A DNA stretch of 64,000 nt from Amycolatopsis nigrescens CSC17Ta-90 (GTDB lineage: Bacteria > Actinomycetota > Actinomycetes > Mycobacteriales > Pseudonocardiaceae), in NCBI RefSeq assembly GCF_000384315.1, contig NZ_ARVW01000001.1, positions 7,981,001-8,045,000 on the forward strand. The letters are read 5' to 3'. The position numbers and the translations under genes were made by a program. Positions 1-8,503 of the stretch are shown one piece after another (position 1 is the first letter of the stretch; each line of letters opens with the position of its first letter). Under the pieces are notes generated by a model. That model did not search any database. It was not told the origin of the DNA and saw only the letters and a list, made by a program, of their open reading frames with translations.

Positions 1-1
1 G

Positions 2-193
2 CAGGTCTGGGCGGCGACTTCGAGCCGGCTCGACGGAATGGGCGGGGTCTACTGCGAGGACTGCGACGTCGCCGAACTCGCCGTTGCCGACGGCCTTCGC
101 GCGGGTGTTCGCGACTACGCGATCGACCCGGCGCAGGCCGCTCGCTTGTGGACGCTCTCCGCCGAACTCACCGGCGTCAACGCCTTCGCCTGA
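2..193 (+). CDS. Short-chain dehydrogenase, C-terminal fragment (cut by left edge)
   Basis: The window opens inside this reading frame and shows its last 63 residues. The visible text (LDGMGGVYCEDCDVAE, then a DPAQAARLWTLSAELTG tail) resembles the C-terminus of SDR proteins of the retinol dehydrogenase/WW-domain oxidoreductase type, where a tract describing a substrate loop is followed by a helix with 'ARLWxLSxxLT'. The nucleotide-binding and catalytic parts lie outside the window, so substrate and cofactor cannot be judged. It converges on the proline iminopeptidase gene with three bases between the stop codons. Family call from the tail only. Confidence 0.7.
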   Translation, partial: QVWAATSSRLDGMGGVYCEDCDVAELAVADGLRAGVRDYAIDPAQAARLWTLSAELTGVNAFA

Positions 194-196
194 TTG

Positions 197-1144
197 CTAT
201 TGCCGGGCGAAACCGTCGAGCGCGTCGCGGATCCGGTGGCGCATGGTGTCGCTGCCGGTGTGGCCGGAGTCGTCGATGATGGCCAGTTCGGCGTCCGGCC
301 AGGCGCGGTCGAGTTCCCAGGCGGTGTGCGGCGGGCTGCTCAGGTCGAGCCGGCCGTGGATCAGTACGCCGGGAATGCCGGTCAGCCGTCCGGCGTCGCG
401 CAGCAGTGCGCCGTCTTCCAGCCACGCGCGGTGTGAGAAGTAGTGCGCGCAGATCCGGACGATCGCCAGCCGGTCCGCGTGCGGGCGGCTGCCGAAGGCG
501 TTCGGGCCGGGGGAGTTGAGCGCGTCTTCCCAGGCGCACCAGGCGTTCGCGGCCCGGGTGCGCACGTCGGGGTCGGGGTCCTCGATGAGCCGTGCGTAGG
601 CGGTGGGGAGGTCGTCACCGGGGCCGGCACCGGCACCGGCCCGGAACTGCTCCCACTGTTCGGGCCGGAACCTAGCGGCGCCGCGGTAAAGCCAGTCGAT
701 CTCCGAAGGACGGCTGGTGGTGACTCCGGAGATGACGATCTCCGATACCCGGTGCGGATTCCGCTCGGCGTAGGCGAGCAGCAGGGTGGAACCCCAGGAG
801 CCGCCGTAAAGCAGCCAGCGCTCGATGCCAAGGTGTTCGCGTAGCCGTTCCAGGTCGGAGAGCAGGTGCTCGGTGGTGTTGTGCTTCATGTCCGTCGTCG
901 GGTCGCTCGCGTGCGGTGTGCTGCGGCCGCACCCGCGCTGGTCGAACAGGACGATCCGGTAGCGCTCCGGATCGAAGCACCGTCGCCGAACCGGCAGGCT
1001 TCCCCAGCCGGGCCCGCCGTGTACGAACACGGCGGGCTTGCCGTCGGGATTTCCGCAGACCTCCCAGTAGATCCGGTTTCCGGTACCGACGTCGAGCATC
1101 CCGTGCTGGTACGGCTCGATCGGCGGGTACAGCGGCTCGGACAT
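197..1144 (-). CDS. pip: Proline iminopeptidase (alpha/beta hydrolase, S33 family)
   Basis: Releases N-terminal proline from peptides in the cytoplasm. The 315-residue length is usual for monomeric bacterial Pip. Visible landmarks are the HGGPGWGS oxyanion segment near residue 42, the DQRGCGRS motif near 68, the nucleophile elbow GGSWGS near 114, and a late Asp (GRLDLSSP) and His (DSGHTGSD) completing the triad. The lid region 'TTSRPSEIDWLYRGAARFRPEQW' is the segment that shapes the proline pocket in this family. The ATG at 1144 follows a purine-rich GGGAGAG stretch. The gene is transcribed alone from a promoter carrying an inverted repeat over its predicted start point. Confidence 0.93.
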   Translation of the reverse strand: MSEPLYPPIEPYQHGMLDVGTGNRIYWEVCGNPDGKPAVFVHGGPGWGSLPVRRRCFDPERYRIVLFDQRGCGRSTPHASDPTTDMKHNTTEHLLSDLERLREHLGIERWLLYGGSWGSTLLLAYAERNPHRVSEIVISGVTTSRPSEIDWLYRGAARFRPEQWEQFRAGAGAGPGDDLPTAYARLIEDPDPDVRTRAANAWCAWEDALNSPGPNAFGSRPHADRLAIVRICAHYFSHRAWLEDGALLRDAGRLTGIPGVLIHGRLDLSSPPHTAWELDRAWPDAELAIIDDSGHTGSDTMRHRIRDALDGFARQ

Positions 1145-1170
1145 CCCGGCTCTCCCTCGGACACAGGTAC

Positions 1171-1213
1171 AACAGTGCTGTTATATTAGCGCTACGACAT
1201 CCATCGTCCGCAA
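1171..1213 (-). promoter_or_regulatory. Predicted promoter and operator of the proline iminopeptidase gene
   Basis: On the minus strand a TTGCGG hexamer (1213-1208) and a TAATAT hexamer (1188-1183) are separated by 19 bases, which fits a sigma-70 type promoter with a long spacer. Directly downstream lies AACAGCACTGTT (1182-1171), an inverted repeat AACAG-N2-CTGTT that would cover the transcription start, typical of a TetR- or MarR-type operator. No such regulator is adjacent in the window, so the binding protein is unknown. Confidence 0.45.
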
Positions 1214-1359
1214 GGGGCTCTGACGAATGGGTGATTCTGCTGTCAAAGGTTCTTCCAGCGGACTGATATCGATGAAGCTGCTCGTGGGAATGGGGTCTTC
1301 CGGCTAAAGTCCTACCCTTCTCGATCCGGGTGGGGCGCAGGCGCCGAGGGAGGACGACG

Positions 1360-3318
1360 GTGTTCGTAGGGCGGTCGAGCCTGCTCGCTCTGATCGATCA
1401 GGTCGTCAAGGTGCCCGCGGAGGACGGCCCCGGCGAAACGCGGCCGGTGCTGGTGCTCGAAGGGTGCGGCGGCTCGGGACGCACGGCGGTGTTGGAGCAG
1501 GCGCTCGAAAGGTGGACGGACCAGACCCCCGCGGTACTGGTGCGCCCGCTGGAACTCGACGGCGACGGCGACAGCGCGGTCCGCCCGGTGCTGGCCGCGG
1601 TCATGCTGGGGCTGAGCCTCGGCGCTCCCGGATACACGGTGGCGTTTCCCCGGGTCGTGCTCGCGCATATCGCCCTCGCCGAGAAGACCACCGGGGTCGA
1701 CCCGGGGAAAGCGTTGGAGGGCCTGCGGAAACGGCTCAACACCTATCAGGACCGGACCGCGCTGATCGGGTTCGTCGCCGACCTCGTCCGGGCGGCGGGC
1801 GCGCTGGCGGAGAACATCAAGGTGCCCGGTGCCGCGGCGATCGCGCCCGCGACGGCGGACCGGATCGCCCAGGGCGTGGTGGCCAGGTTGCAACGCTCGC
1901 GGTGGATGGTGCGGTTCACCTGGAGCGAAGCGGCGCTGTCTTGGTTCGGACATCAGGGCCAGGGCCGCAACTTCGACCCCGAGCGCGCGCTGCTCCGGCT
2001 CAGCGCCCAGTCCAGAAGCGAGGACCCGTCGGTCCGCCGCGACGTGGACGACCTGCTGGTCGCCGCCCTGCTCGCGGACCTGCGGCACAGCCTGGCCCGC
2101 ACCACCGGACGCCCGGCGAACGTGTTGGTGCTGCTCGACGACGGGGACACCCCGGCCGCGATGTCGTTCACCAGCTCCCTGCTCCGGGTCCGGCAGGCGA
2201 TCGCGGCCACTCCCGGCAACCCGGAGAGCGAGCTGCCCGATCCGCTGACGATGGTCACCACCAGCAACGGCACGCTGACCGGCGCGCTGGCCCGGTGGCT
2301 GCCCCCGCCCGCGCACTGGGACGAGACGAAGCCGGTCGCAGCGGCCGACACCTCGGGGCTCTGGCTCCGGATGTCCTTGGCGGACCTGCACTCCGAGCAC
2401 GTCCTCCAGCTGACCAGGAACCAGCTCTGGCCGGACGACCTCGGCACCAGCGCGATCGCGTCCGCGGTCTACCGGCTCACCCGCGGGCATGCCGAGGCGA
2501 CCGCTTTCGTGCTGGAGAAGCTCAACACCGAGCCGCGGCTGGTGAACGACCTGGACAAGGTGCTGCGCGGGCTGGGACCGGAGCCGGACGTGCTGGTGGA
2601 ACGCCATCTCCTGCGCCCGTTCGTCCGCGGCCTGAACGCGCACAAGCTGGCCGACGAGACCCTGCTGGAGGCGCTGATCACCCTGGCGGCCGCGCGGAAC
2701 CGGCTGGAGGCCAAGGCTTTGGCCCCGCTGCTGCCGCCGCCGGTCGGGGTGGACTCCGCCCTGTTCATCTCGCCGACGCTGTGGTCCCCGGCCGGCGCGA
2801 GCGAACAGCGGCGGCTGCACCCGCTGGTGCGCTACCTGGGCCTGCGGGCGCTCGCAGCCCGCGGCGCGGCGGCATGGACCACCGTCTTCGAATGCCTGCG
2901 TGCCGCGGCCGGGCCGGACGACCTGGCCGGCGGCCTGCACCACGATCGCTTGCTGGGCAAGAAGGAGGCCGTCGCCGCGGAACTGGCCAGATTGCTTCCC
3001 GAAGCGCATTCGGACGAGTGGCTCGACCTGTTCGACGAGGTGATCGCGACGGCCGATCCGCGCGAACGGGATCTCGACGCGATCCGGGGCACCGGCCAGC
3101 CCGGTACGACCACCGGGCATCTCGTCCGGCTGCTGGGCGTGCTGCCGGCGCTGGAAAGCAGCCCACTGGTCACCGAATGGACGGCGCTGGAGAAGCTCCG
3201 CGCCCACGCCGCGCACGGTTACCGGCAGCTGGCCGACCATGCCAGGGATCCGGCGCCGTTCATTCTGCGCGCACAGCTGTACGAAGGCTACGAGCGCCTC
3301 GGAGACCGGTTCCTGTGA
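1360..3318 (+). CDS. P-loop ATPase-like protein paired with a membrane binding protein
   Basis: A 652-residue soluble protein beginning FVGRSSLLALI, the 'FVGR' entry of many STAND/AAA-type NTPases. A Walker A-like GCGGSGRT sits near residue 37, but the conserved Lys is Arg. A hydrophobic strand ending in two acidic residues (NVLVLLDDGD, about residue 255) looks like Walker B. The rest is helical and matches no enzyme I recognise; no membrane segment is seen. GTG at 1360 is chosen because GAGGGAGG lies six bases upstream; the frame is open back to 1330. The next gene, 40 bases on, is a membrane-anchored periplasmic-binding protein, and I infer that the two form a sensor or transport-like pair. 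Weakened or lost ATP hydrolysis is possible given the Arg. Confidence 0.6.
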   Translation: MFVGRSSLLALIDQVVKVPAEDGPGETRPVLVLEGCGGSGRTAVLEQALERWTDQTPAVLVRPLELDGDGDSAVRPVLAAVMLGLSLGAPGYTVAFPRVVLAHIALAEKTTGVDPGKALEGLRKRLNTYQDRTALIGFVADLVRAAGALAENIKVPGAAAIAPATADRIAQGVVARLQRSRWMVRFTWSEAALSWFGHQGQGRNFDPERALLRLSAQSRSEDPSVRRDVDDLLVAALLADLRHSLARTTGRPANVLVLLDDGDTPAAMSFTSSLLRVRQAIAATPGNPESELPDPLTMVTTSNGTLTGALARWLPPPAHWDETKPVAAADTSGLWLRMSLADLHSEHVLQLTRNQLWPDDLGTSAIASAVYRLTRGHAEATAFVLEKLNTEPRLVNDLDKVLRGLGPEPDVLVERHLLRPFVRGLNAHKLADETLLEALITLAAARNRLEAKALAPLLPPPVGVDSALFISPTLWSPAGASEQRRLHPLVRYLGLRALAARGAAAWTTVFECLRAAAGPDDLAGGLHHDRLLGKKEAVAAELARLLPEAHSDEWLDLFDEVIATADPRERDLDAIRGTGQPGTTTGHLVRLLGVLPALESSPLVTEWTALEKLRAHAAHGYRQLADHARDPAPFILRAQLYEGYERLGDRFL

Positions 3319-3358
3319 TCCGGTGTCTCGCTGTTTCCCGCGCCGGAAGGATCCGACC

Positions 3359-4951
3359 TTGAACCCACCCCGTTTCCTCCTGTGGTTCATCCCCAATCCG
3401 AAGCGGTTCCACCGGCGCCGGTCGGACTGGCTGCGACTCGGCCTGGTGCTGGTGTTGCTGCTGGGCACCGTGGCGGGCATCTGGGGCGGGCCGTGGCTGT
3501 CGCGCCGGCTCAGCTGCAACGACGGGTTCCCCACCGGGGACATCTGGCGGGCCGGAAACCAGTGCGTCGGGCTCAGTTCCGGTCCCTACGCCTTCGACCT
3601 GGACGCCTTCGCGCCGGTGATGCGGGTGATCGACCGGCAGAACCAGGCCGCGGCCGACAAGTGCGACCCGAGCGGCACCCCGGTGACGGTCGGGGTGCTG
3701 ATGACGATGACCGACCGGTTCGTGGGCGGCCGTGCGGTGCAGGAACTGGAAGGCATGGCGGCGGGACAGCTCCGGGCCAACGGCACCGGCTGCCTGCACC
3801 CGCTGCGTCTGGTGGTCGGCCAGCTCGGCGAGTACGGCGAGAACGGCGACCCGATCGGCGTCGCCCGCCGTCTGGCCGAGCGCGATGAGGTGGTGGCGGT
3901 CGCCGGGATCGGGCTCAGCCAGCAGAGTTCGGCCGAAGTGGCGGACATCCTGGCCGGGGCGAAGATCCCGATGGTCGCCGACCTGATCACCGCGGAAGGG
4001 TTCGACCAGAGCGGGTCCCGTGAAGACCAGCCCATCTACAGCAGCTGCGACCCGGACATCACCTATCCGCGGGGGATCGGCAAGGACTACTACTACCGCG
4101 TCGCGTTCCGCAGCTCCGTGCAGATCGCCAGGCTCGGTGCCGCCGTTCCGGGCAGGCCCGACTTCATCATGGTGCCGACCGGCGGTTCGGACCCCTACAC
4201 CTGCACTGCGCTGCCGGTCATGCAGCGCCAGTTCGGGGGGAACGTGACCGAGGTGAAGTTCGACTCCGAGGAGGCGAGCACGGTGCCGCAGACCGCGAGA
4301 CGGGTCTGTGGTGCGCCGAAGGACGTGACGGTCGCCTACATCGCACGGGGTCGCGACCTCGGCCGGCTCATCTACAGCCTGGACGAGGCGTTCGCGAACG
4401 GGCAGTGCGCGGCGTCTTCGGTCACCGTGGTGAGCACGTCGGACGGGCAACGGTTGCGCGCGGCCGAACTCGACCCCGTGCTGGAGGATCTGCGAGTGCG
4501 GGCGTTGCGCTCCACCAGTTTCACGACCGGCAAGGTACGGCTGGTGAGCGCGCTGGTCGGCGGCGCGGACCGGGCGACACCGGACAATCCCAACTTCGCC
4601 GTGTTCGAGCAGGCTTTCACCGAGGCGGGTTTCGACCTCTCGCACGCCGACGCGGGCTGGGCGGTGAACGCCTACGACGCGCTGATCACCGTCTCGTCGG
4701 CGTTGCGCGCTCTGCCGGCGAGCAAGGAGGTGCACCGCAGCCAGGTCAACACCGCGATCAGCGGCTTCTCCTCGGCAGGCCAGTCGGTGCCGGGCGCTGG
4801 TGGTCTGATCACCTTCGACAACAGCGGCAACCGGGTGGACGTGCCGCCGGTCGTGCGAGTTTGCCCGCTCCCGCCGGCGTCGGGAGACCGGCCGGCACGG
4901 GTCACCAGCGTGCCGGTCGGTCCCGACGTGGCCGCCAGCTGCCCGTCCTGA
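3359..4951 (+). CDS. Membrane-anchored type I periplasmic-binding-fold protein
   Basis: A 530-residue protein with a short basic cytoplasmic N-terminus, one transmembrane helix (LRLGLVLVLLLGTVAG, about residues 24-40) and a large extracytoplasmic part that reads like the Leu/Ile/Val-binding fold: 'VTVGVLMTMTDRFVGG', 'AVAGIGLSQQSSAEVADILAGAKIPMV', 'FAVFEQAFTEAGFDLSHADAGWAVNAYDAL'. Paired cysteines (CNDG, QCVG, CDPSG, GCLHP) suggest disulphides. The start is TTG 3359, with GGAAGG eight bases upstream; earlier starts would run into the preceding gene. It is single-spanning rather than a lipoprotein and lies next to a P-loop protein instead of permeases, so a receptor role is more likely than classical import. 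Ligand unknown. Confidence 0.65.
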   Translation: MNPPRFLLWFIPNPKRFHRRRSDWLRLGLVLVLLLGTVAGIWGGPWLSRRLSCNDGFPTGDIWRAGNQCVGLSSGPYAFDLDAFAPVMRVIDRQNQAAADKCDPSGTPVTVGVLMTMTDRFVGGRAVQELEGMAAGQLRANGTGCLHPLRLVVGQLGEYGENGDPIGVARRLAERDEVVAVAGIGLSQQSSAEVADILAGAKIPMVADLITAEGFDQSGSREDQPIYSSCDPDITYPRGIGKDYYYRVAFRSSVQIARLGAAVPGRPDFIMVPTGGSDPYTCTALPVMQRQFGGNVTEVKFDSEEASTVPQTARRVCGAPKDVTVAYIARGRDLGRLIYSLDEAFANGQCAASSVTVVSTSDGQRLRAAELDPVLEDLRVRALRSTSFTTGKVRLVSALVGGADRATPDNPNFAVFEQAFTEAGFDLSHADAGWAVNAYDALITVSSALRALPASKEVHRSQVNTAISGFSSAGQSVPGAGGLITFDNSGNRVDVPPVVRVCPLPPASGDRPARVTSVPVGPDVAASCPS

Positions 4952-4964
4952 CCCGGCCGCGAAA

Positions 4965-4988
4965 GGGCAAAAAGCCGGCTATTTGCCC
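4965..4988. repeat. 24-bp palindromic element, copy 1, between convergent genes
   Basis: The element reads GGGCAAA, then AA, AGCCGGCT and a closing ATTTGCCC, pairing over 12+12 bases with one mismatch. It covers the TAG stop of the VOC gene and lies just beyond the binding-protein gene, so it can act as a hairpin terminator in either direction. A second copy with one difference lies at 7720-7743 inside a coding sequence. Confidence 0.75.
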
Positions 4989-5395
4989 GGGAGGGGAGCG
5001 CCGGCGTAGGTGCCGAAGAGCCAGTGGTTGCCTTCGGGGTCGCGCAGTTCGCAGTCGCGGGAACCGTGCGGGGCGTCGTACGGCTCGCGGACCACGTCGG
5101 CGCCCGCGGCCACGGCGCGCGCGAACAGGGCGTCGGGATCTGGTTCGACCACGTAGCAGCGCATGGCCGCCCGTGGCAACGGCGTGACGTAGCCGCCGTC
5201 CTCCAGGCCGAGGATGAGCCCGCCGCCGCGCGGCCCGACCAACTCGGCATGCAGCACCTGCCCGTCGGCATCGGCGAACGCGGCCGTTTCGACGAATCCG
5301 AAGGCCGCGACGTAGAAGTCGATCAGCGGGCGCAGGTTGGGGGAGCGCAGCGTGGGCCAGATCTGAGGCTGGCCGGGTGCGTCGGTTGTGGTCAC
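4979..5395 (-). CDS. VOC (glyoxalase/bleomycin-resistance fold) protein
   Basis: A 138-residue single-module VOC protein. The opening 'IWPTLRSPNLRPLIDFYVAAFGFVE' and the close 'RDCELRDPEGNHWLFGTY' are the paired beta-alpha-beta halves of this fold. An acidic residue in the last strand (E of RDCELRDPEGN) is where these proteins bind metal, but no full set of ligands can be assigned. Proteins this size are often antibiotic-binding or small-molecule lyases; the substrate is unknown. The gene is divergent from the TIGR03086 gene with 58 bases between starts and ends inside a palindromic element. Confidence 0.85.
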   Translation of the reverse strand: MTTTDAPGQPQIWPTLRSPNLRPLIDFYVAAFGFVETAAFADADGQVLHAELVGPRGGGLILGLEDGGYVTPLPRAAMRCYVVEPDPDALFARAVAAGADVVREPYDAPHGSRDCELRDPEGNHWLFGTYAGAPLPGK

Positions 5396-5453
5396 GGAAC
5401 CAGACCCTATTCTCTACCTCGTCGTTGATCGAACACGGACATCGAGGTGCGAG

Positions 5454-6038
5454 ATGCTGGACCTGGAACCCGCCACCAGCGTGCTGGCGCGGCTTGTCGA
5501 GAACATCAAGGACGAGCAGCTGGACGCGCCGACGCCGTGTCCGGAGATGACGGTCGGCGCCCTGCTCGATCACGTCGACGGGCTGAGCCTCGCCTTCGCC
5601 GAGGCGGCGGCCAAGACAACGCCGGGCCCGGAGGGGCGCGTCCCGTCCGCGGACGCGGCTGGGCTGCGGCCGGACTGGCGCACTGGCATTCCCCAGCGTC
5701 TGGCGGAACTCGCGCAGGCATGGCGGGTGGAGGACGCGTGGACCGGGATGACCGCGGCCGGCGGGGTAGAGCTGCCTGGCGACGTCGCGGGCCTGGTCGC
5801 GCTCGACGAGGTGATCGTGCACGGCTGGGACCTCGCGGTGGCGACCGGCCAGGACTTCGGTGCTCCGGAGCCGTTGGTGGAAGCGACCTTCGACTTCGTG
5901 CGTCCCTCCGCCGAGGAGAACCCGGAAGGCAGCCCCGGCCTGTTCGGGCCACCGGTCCCGGTGCCGGCCTCAGCGCCGGCCATCGACCGGCTGATCGGGC
6001 TGACCGGTCGGGACCCCGGCTGGCGGCCGGTGGGCTGA
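5454..6038 (+). CDS. TIGR03086 family metal-binding protein (DinB / maleylpyruvate isomerase fold)
   Basis: A 194-residue protein of the four-helix DinB-like fold. The text 'LARLVENIKDEQLDAPTPCPEMTVGALLDHVDG' matches the family's opening, with the metal-binding His in LLDHVDG; a second His follows in DEVIVHGWDLA. Relatives include mycothiol-dependent enzymes, and mycothiol is the main thiol of actinomycetes, so a thiol-dependent isomerase or transferase role is possible but unproven. Start ATG 5454 (MLDLEPATSV) has a weak GAGGT upstream. Followed after 35 bases by an alpha/beta hydrolase gene on the same strand. Confidence 0.85.
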   Translation: MLDLEPATSVLARLVENIKDEQLDAPTPCPEMTVGALLDHVDGLSLAFAEAAAKTTPGPEGRVPSADAAGLRPDWRTGIPQRLAELAQAWRVEDAWTGMTAAGGVELPGDVAGLVALDEVIVHGWDLAVATGQDFGAPEPLVEATFDFVRPSAEENPEGSPGLFGPPVPVPASAPAIDRLIGLTGRDPGWRPVG

Positions 6039-6073
6039 GCCGGGTCGATGCCCGGTCGTGAAAGGATCGGGCA

Positions 6074-6967
6074 ATGGCCTTCTCTTCGTCGGGGCGGATC
6101 GAGACCCCCGTGCTGGACGTCGCCTACGAGTACGCGGGTGACGCCGGCGCGATACCGGTGATCCTGCTGCACGGGTTTCCGTACGACGTGCGTGCCTTCG
6201 ATGAGGTCGCCCCGGCTCTCGCCGACGAAGGTGCCTTCGTGCTCGCGCCCTACCTGCGCGGCTTCGGCTCGACCCGGTTCCGTGACGGCGCAACGATCCG
6301 GTCCGGGCAGCAGGCCGCGCTCGCCGCGGATCTGCTCGAGTTCATGGATGCGCTGGACATCGGCAGCGCGGTGCTCGCAGGTTACGACTGGGGCGGCCGG
6401 GCCGCGTGCATCGTGGCCGCGCTGCACCCGGACCGGGTGCGCGGACTGGTCACCGTCGACGGGTACAACGTGCAGAACCTCGCCTACGGGGGAGAGCCCA
6501 CGCGCCCGGAGTGGGAACGCACCTACTGGTACCAGTACTACTTCCACGCCGAGCGCGGGCGGCGAGGGCTGGACCGCAACCGCGAAGAACTCTGCGAACT
6601 GCTGTGGCGCACCTGGTCGCCCGGCTGGACCGGCGCGTCCGCGGCCTTCCCCGCGAGCGCGCGGAGCCTGCACAACCCGGACTTCGTGGACGTGGTGATC
6701 CACTCCTACCGGCACCGTTTCGGGCTCGTCGAAGGCGACCCCCGGTATCAGCGGTTGGAGGACCTGATCGCGAAGGAGCCGGTGATCACGGTGCCCGCCG
6801 TGGTGCTGGAAAGCGGGAACGACGGGGTGGGCGGCCCGAGCGCGACCGAAGATCGCGCGTACTTCACCGGGCCCTACCAGCACCGGCTGCTGCCCGGGGT
6901 GGGGCACAACGTGCCGCAGGAGGCACCCGCGGCCTTCGCCGACGCGGTGGCGAGCCTGCTGCGCTGA
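6074..6967 (+). CDS. Alpha/beta hydrolase with Asp nucleophile (epoxide hydrolase / haloalkane dehalogenase type)
   Basis: A 297-residue alpha/beta hydrolase. HGFPYDVRAF carries the oxyanion segment near residue 38. The nucleophile elbow is GYDWGG near residue 107, with Asp where esterases have Ser; Asp-elbow enzymes are epoxide hydrolases, haloalkane and fluoroacetate dehalogenases. A lid with Trp/Tyr-rich 'RTYWYQYYFHAERGRRGL' follows, and the closing His is in LPGVGHNVPQEAP. Substrate cannot be told from sequence. ATG 6074 follows a GAAAGGA stretch. Converges closely (3 bases) on the ribose-type ABC ATPase gene. Confidence 0.85.
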   Translation: MAFSSSGRIETPVLDVAYEYAGDAGAIPVILLHGFPYDVRAFDEVAPALADEGAFVLAPYLRGFGSTRFRDGATIRSGQQAALAADLLEFMDALDIGSAVLAGYDWGGRAACIVAALHPDRVRGLVTVDGYNVQNLAYGGEPTRPEWERTYWYQYYFHAERGRRGLDRNREELCELLWRTWSPGWTGASAAFPASARSLHNPDFVDVVIHSYRHRFGLVEGDPRYQRLEDLIAKEPVITVPAVVLESGNDGVGGPSATEDRAYFTGPYQHRLLPGVGHNVPQEAPAAFADAVASLLR

Positions 6968-6970
6968 CCG

Positions 6971-8503
6971 CTACCGCTCGGGCAGCGCGCCGGTGTTCAT
7001 CGCGTGCAGGATGGTGTGCGGGGTGGTGCCGTGCAGCGTGCCGCACAGCGTCTGCCGGTGGAAGACGAGCACCCGGTCGCAGACCATCGCCAGCTCGTCG
7101 AGATCGGTCGAGCAGAGCAGCACGATCGTGCCCTCGGCGGCGACCGTGCGCAGCAGCGCGTGGATCTCGTCCTTGCCGCTGATGCCCACCCCGCGGGTCG
7201 GGTCGTCGAGCAGCATCACCCGCGGTCGCGCCTGCAGCCATTTGGCCAGCACCACCTTCTGCTGGTTGCCGCCGGAGAGCAGCCCGCACGGCACGTCCAC
7301 ATGCGACGCCCGGATGCGCAGCCGTTCGGCCATGTCGGCGGCCCTGCGGCGCAGCGCAGCGGCGTGCACCAGCGCGCCGTCCCGGCCGAGCGCCACCGAG
7401 CTGACCTGGGCGACGTTCTCCCACAGCGGTTTGTCGGACATCAGCCCGAGCCGCTGACGGTCCCCGGACACCAGTGCCACGCCGGCGTTGATGGCCGCTC
7501 GCAGGTTCCTCGGCGCGTGTGCATCCCCGAGCAGCCGGACCTTACCGGCCGTGGCCTGGCGGAGGCCGGCGACCACCTCCAGCACCGCGCTGTGCCCGGC
7601 ACCCACCAACCCGGCCAGACCGAGTACCTCGCCCTGTTCCGCCACGAAGCTCGCGCCGCTGAGCCGTCCCGGCACGGTGACTTCCGCGAACTCGAGCGCG
7701 CTCTCGCTGGCCGCACTACGGGCAAATAGCCGGCTTTTCGCCCCCGGGTCGGCTGGCGGGGCGGACTTCGGGCGGATCTCCCGCCGGTGGCCGAGCATCG
7801 CGGTCACCACCGAGGTCATGTCCACCTCGTCGCGCGCCGCGCCGGCCAGCGCGGTGCGGCCTTCGCGCAGCACGGTGATCTCATCGCAGAGCGCCATCAC
7901 CTCCTCCAGCAGGTGCGACACGAACACCACGGCGACCTCGCGCTGCCGGAGCGTGCGCAGGATGCCGACCAGCCGTTCCGTGCTGGCGGCTTCCAGCGCC
8001 GAGGTCGGCTCGTCGAGGATGAGCACCTTGGGCTCGGTGAGCAGCGCCTTGGCGATCTCCACCAGCTGCCTTTGGGCCAGCGACAGCTCGCTGAGCGGTT
8101 GCCGGACATCCACGTCGAGACCGAGCTGGGCGAGCACCGGTGCGGCGCGGGCGGCCATCGTGGTGCGGCTGAGAAAGGGGCCCCGTTTCGGCTCCCGCAT
8201 CGGGTAGAGGTTCGCCAGCACGTCCAGGTCGGGGAACAGGTTCAGCTCCTGCGAGACCACGGCCACCCCGTGCGCGGCCGCGTCGGCGGTGGAGGCGAAG
8301 GTCTGCGCACGGCCCTGGAGCGACACCGAGCCGCGGTCCGGCCGCACCGCGCCGGAGACGATCTTGATCAGGGTGGACTTCCCGGCGCCGTTCTCACCGA
8401 GCAGCGCGTGTACCGAGCCGGCGCGCACGCTCAGGCTCGCGTCGTCCAGCGCGACGACACCGCCGTAGGTCTTGCCGGCGCCCTGGACGTCGAGCACGTT
8501 CAT
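6971..8503 (-). CDS. Ribose-type ABC importer, double ATP-binding protein (RbsA-like)
   Basis: 510 residues with two fused ATPase domains that drive sugar import. Domain 1 has GENGAGKST near residue 38 and LSLAQRQLVEIAKAL; domain 2 has the degenerate P-loop GLVGAGHSAVL usual in RbsA and an intact LSGGNQQKVVLAKWL. The Walker B of domain 1 is VLILDEPTSAL. The start is ATG 8503, overlapping the stop of the upstream binding-protein gene (ATGA). The linker between domains (AKSRLFARSAASES) is encoded by a 24-bp palindromic repeat also found at 4965-4988, so a mobile palindrome appears to have entered the gene in frame at a tolerant place. Confidence 0.93.
   Translation of the reverse strand: MNVLDVQGAGKTYGGVVALDDASLSVRAGSVHALLGENGAGKSTLIKIVSGAVRPDRGSVSLQGRAQTFASTADAAAHGVAVVSQELNLFPDLDVLANLYPMREPKRGPFLSRTTMAARAAPVLAQLGLDVDVRQPLSELSLAQRQLVEIAKALLTEPKVLILDEPTSALEAASTERLVGILRTLRQREVAVVFVSHLLEEVMALCDEITVLREGRTALAGAARDEVDMTSVVTAMLGHRREIRPKSAPPADPGAKSRLFARSAASESALEFAEVTVPGRLSGASFVAEQGEVLGLAGLVGAGHSAVLEVVAGLRQATAGKVRLLGDAHAPRNLRAAINAGVALVSGDRQRLGLMSDKPLWENVAQVSSVALGRDGALVHAAALRRRAADMAERLRIRASHVDVPCGLLSGGNQQKVVLAKWLQARPRVMLLDDPTRGVGISGKDEIHALLRTVAAEGTIVLLCSTDLDELAMVCDRVLVFHRQTLCGTLHGTTPHTILHAMNTGALPER
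7720..7743. repeat. 24-bp palindromic element, copy 2, inside the RbsA-like gene
   Basis: Same palindrome as 4965-4988 in the opposite orientation, differing at one position (A to G next to the first arm). It reads through in frame as the peptide AKSRLFAR in the linker between the two ATPase domains. Confidence 0.75.

Noticed and set aside
1312..3543. Long open frame opposite the P-loop protein gene
   Set aside because: Rich in Arg, Gln, Gly and Pro with no family features; an antisense shadow caused by high GC at third positions.
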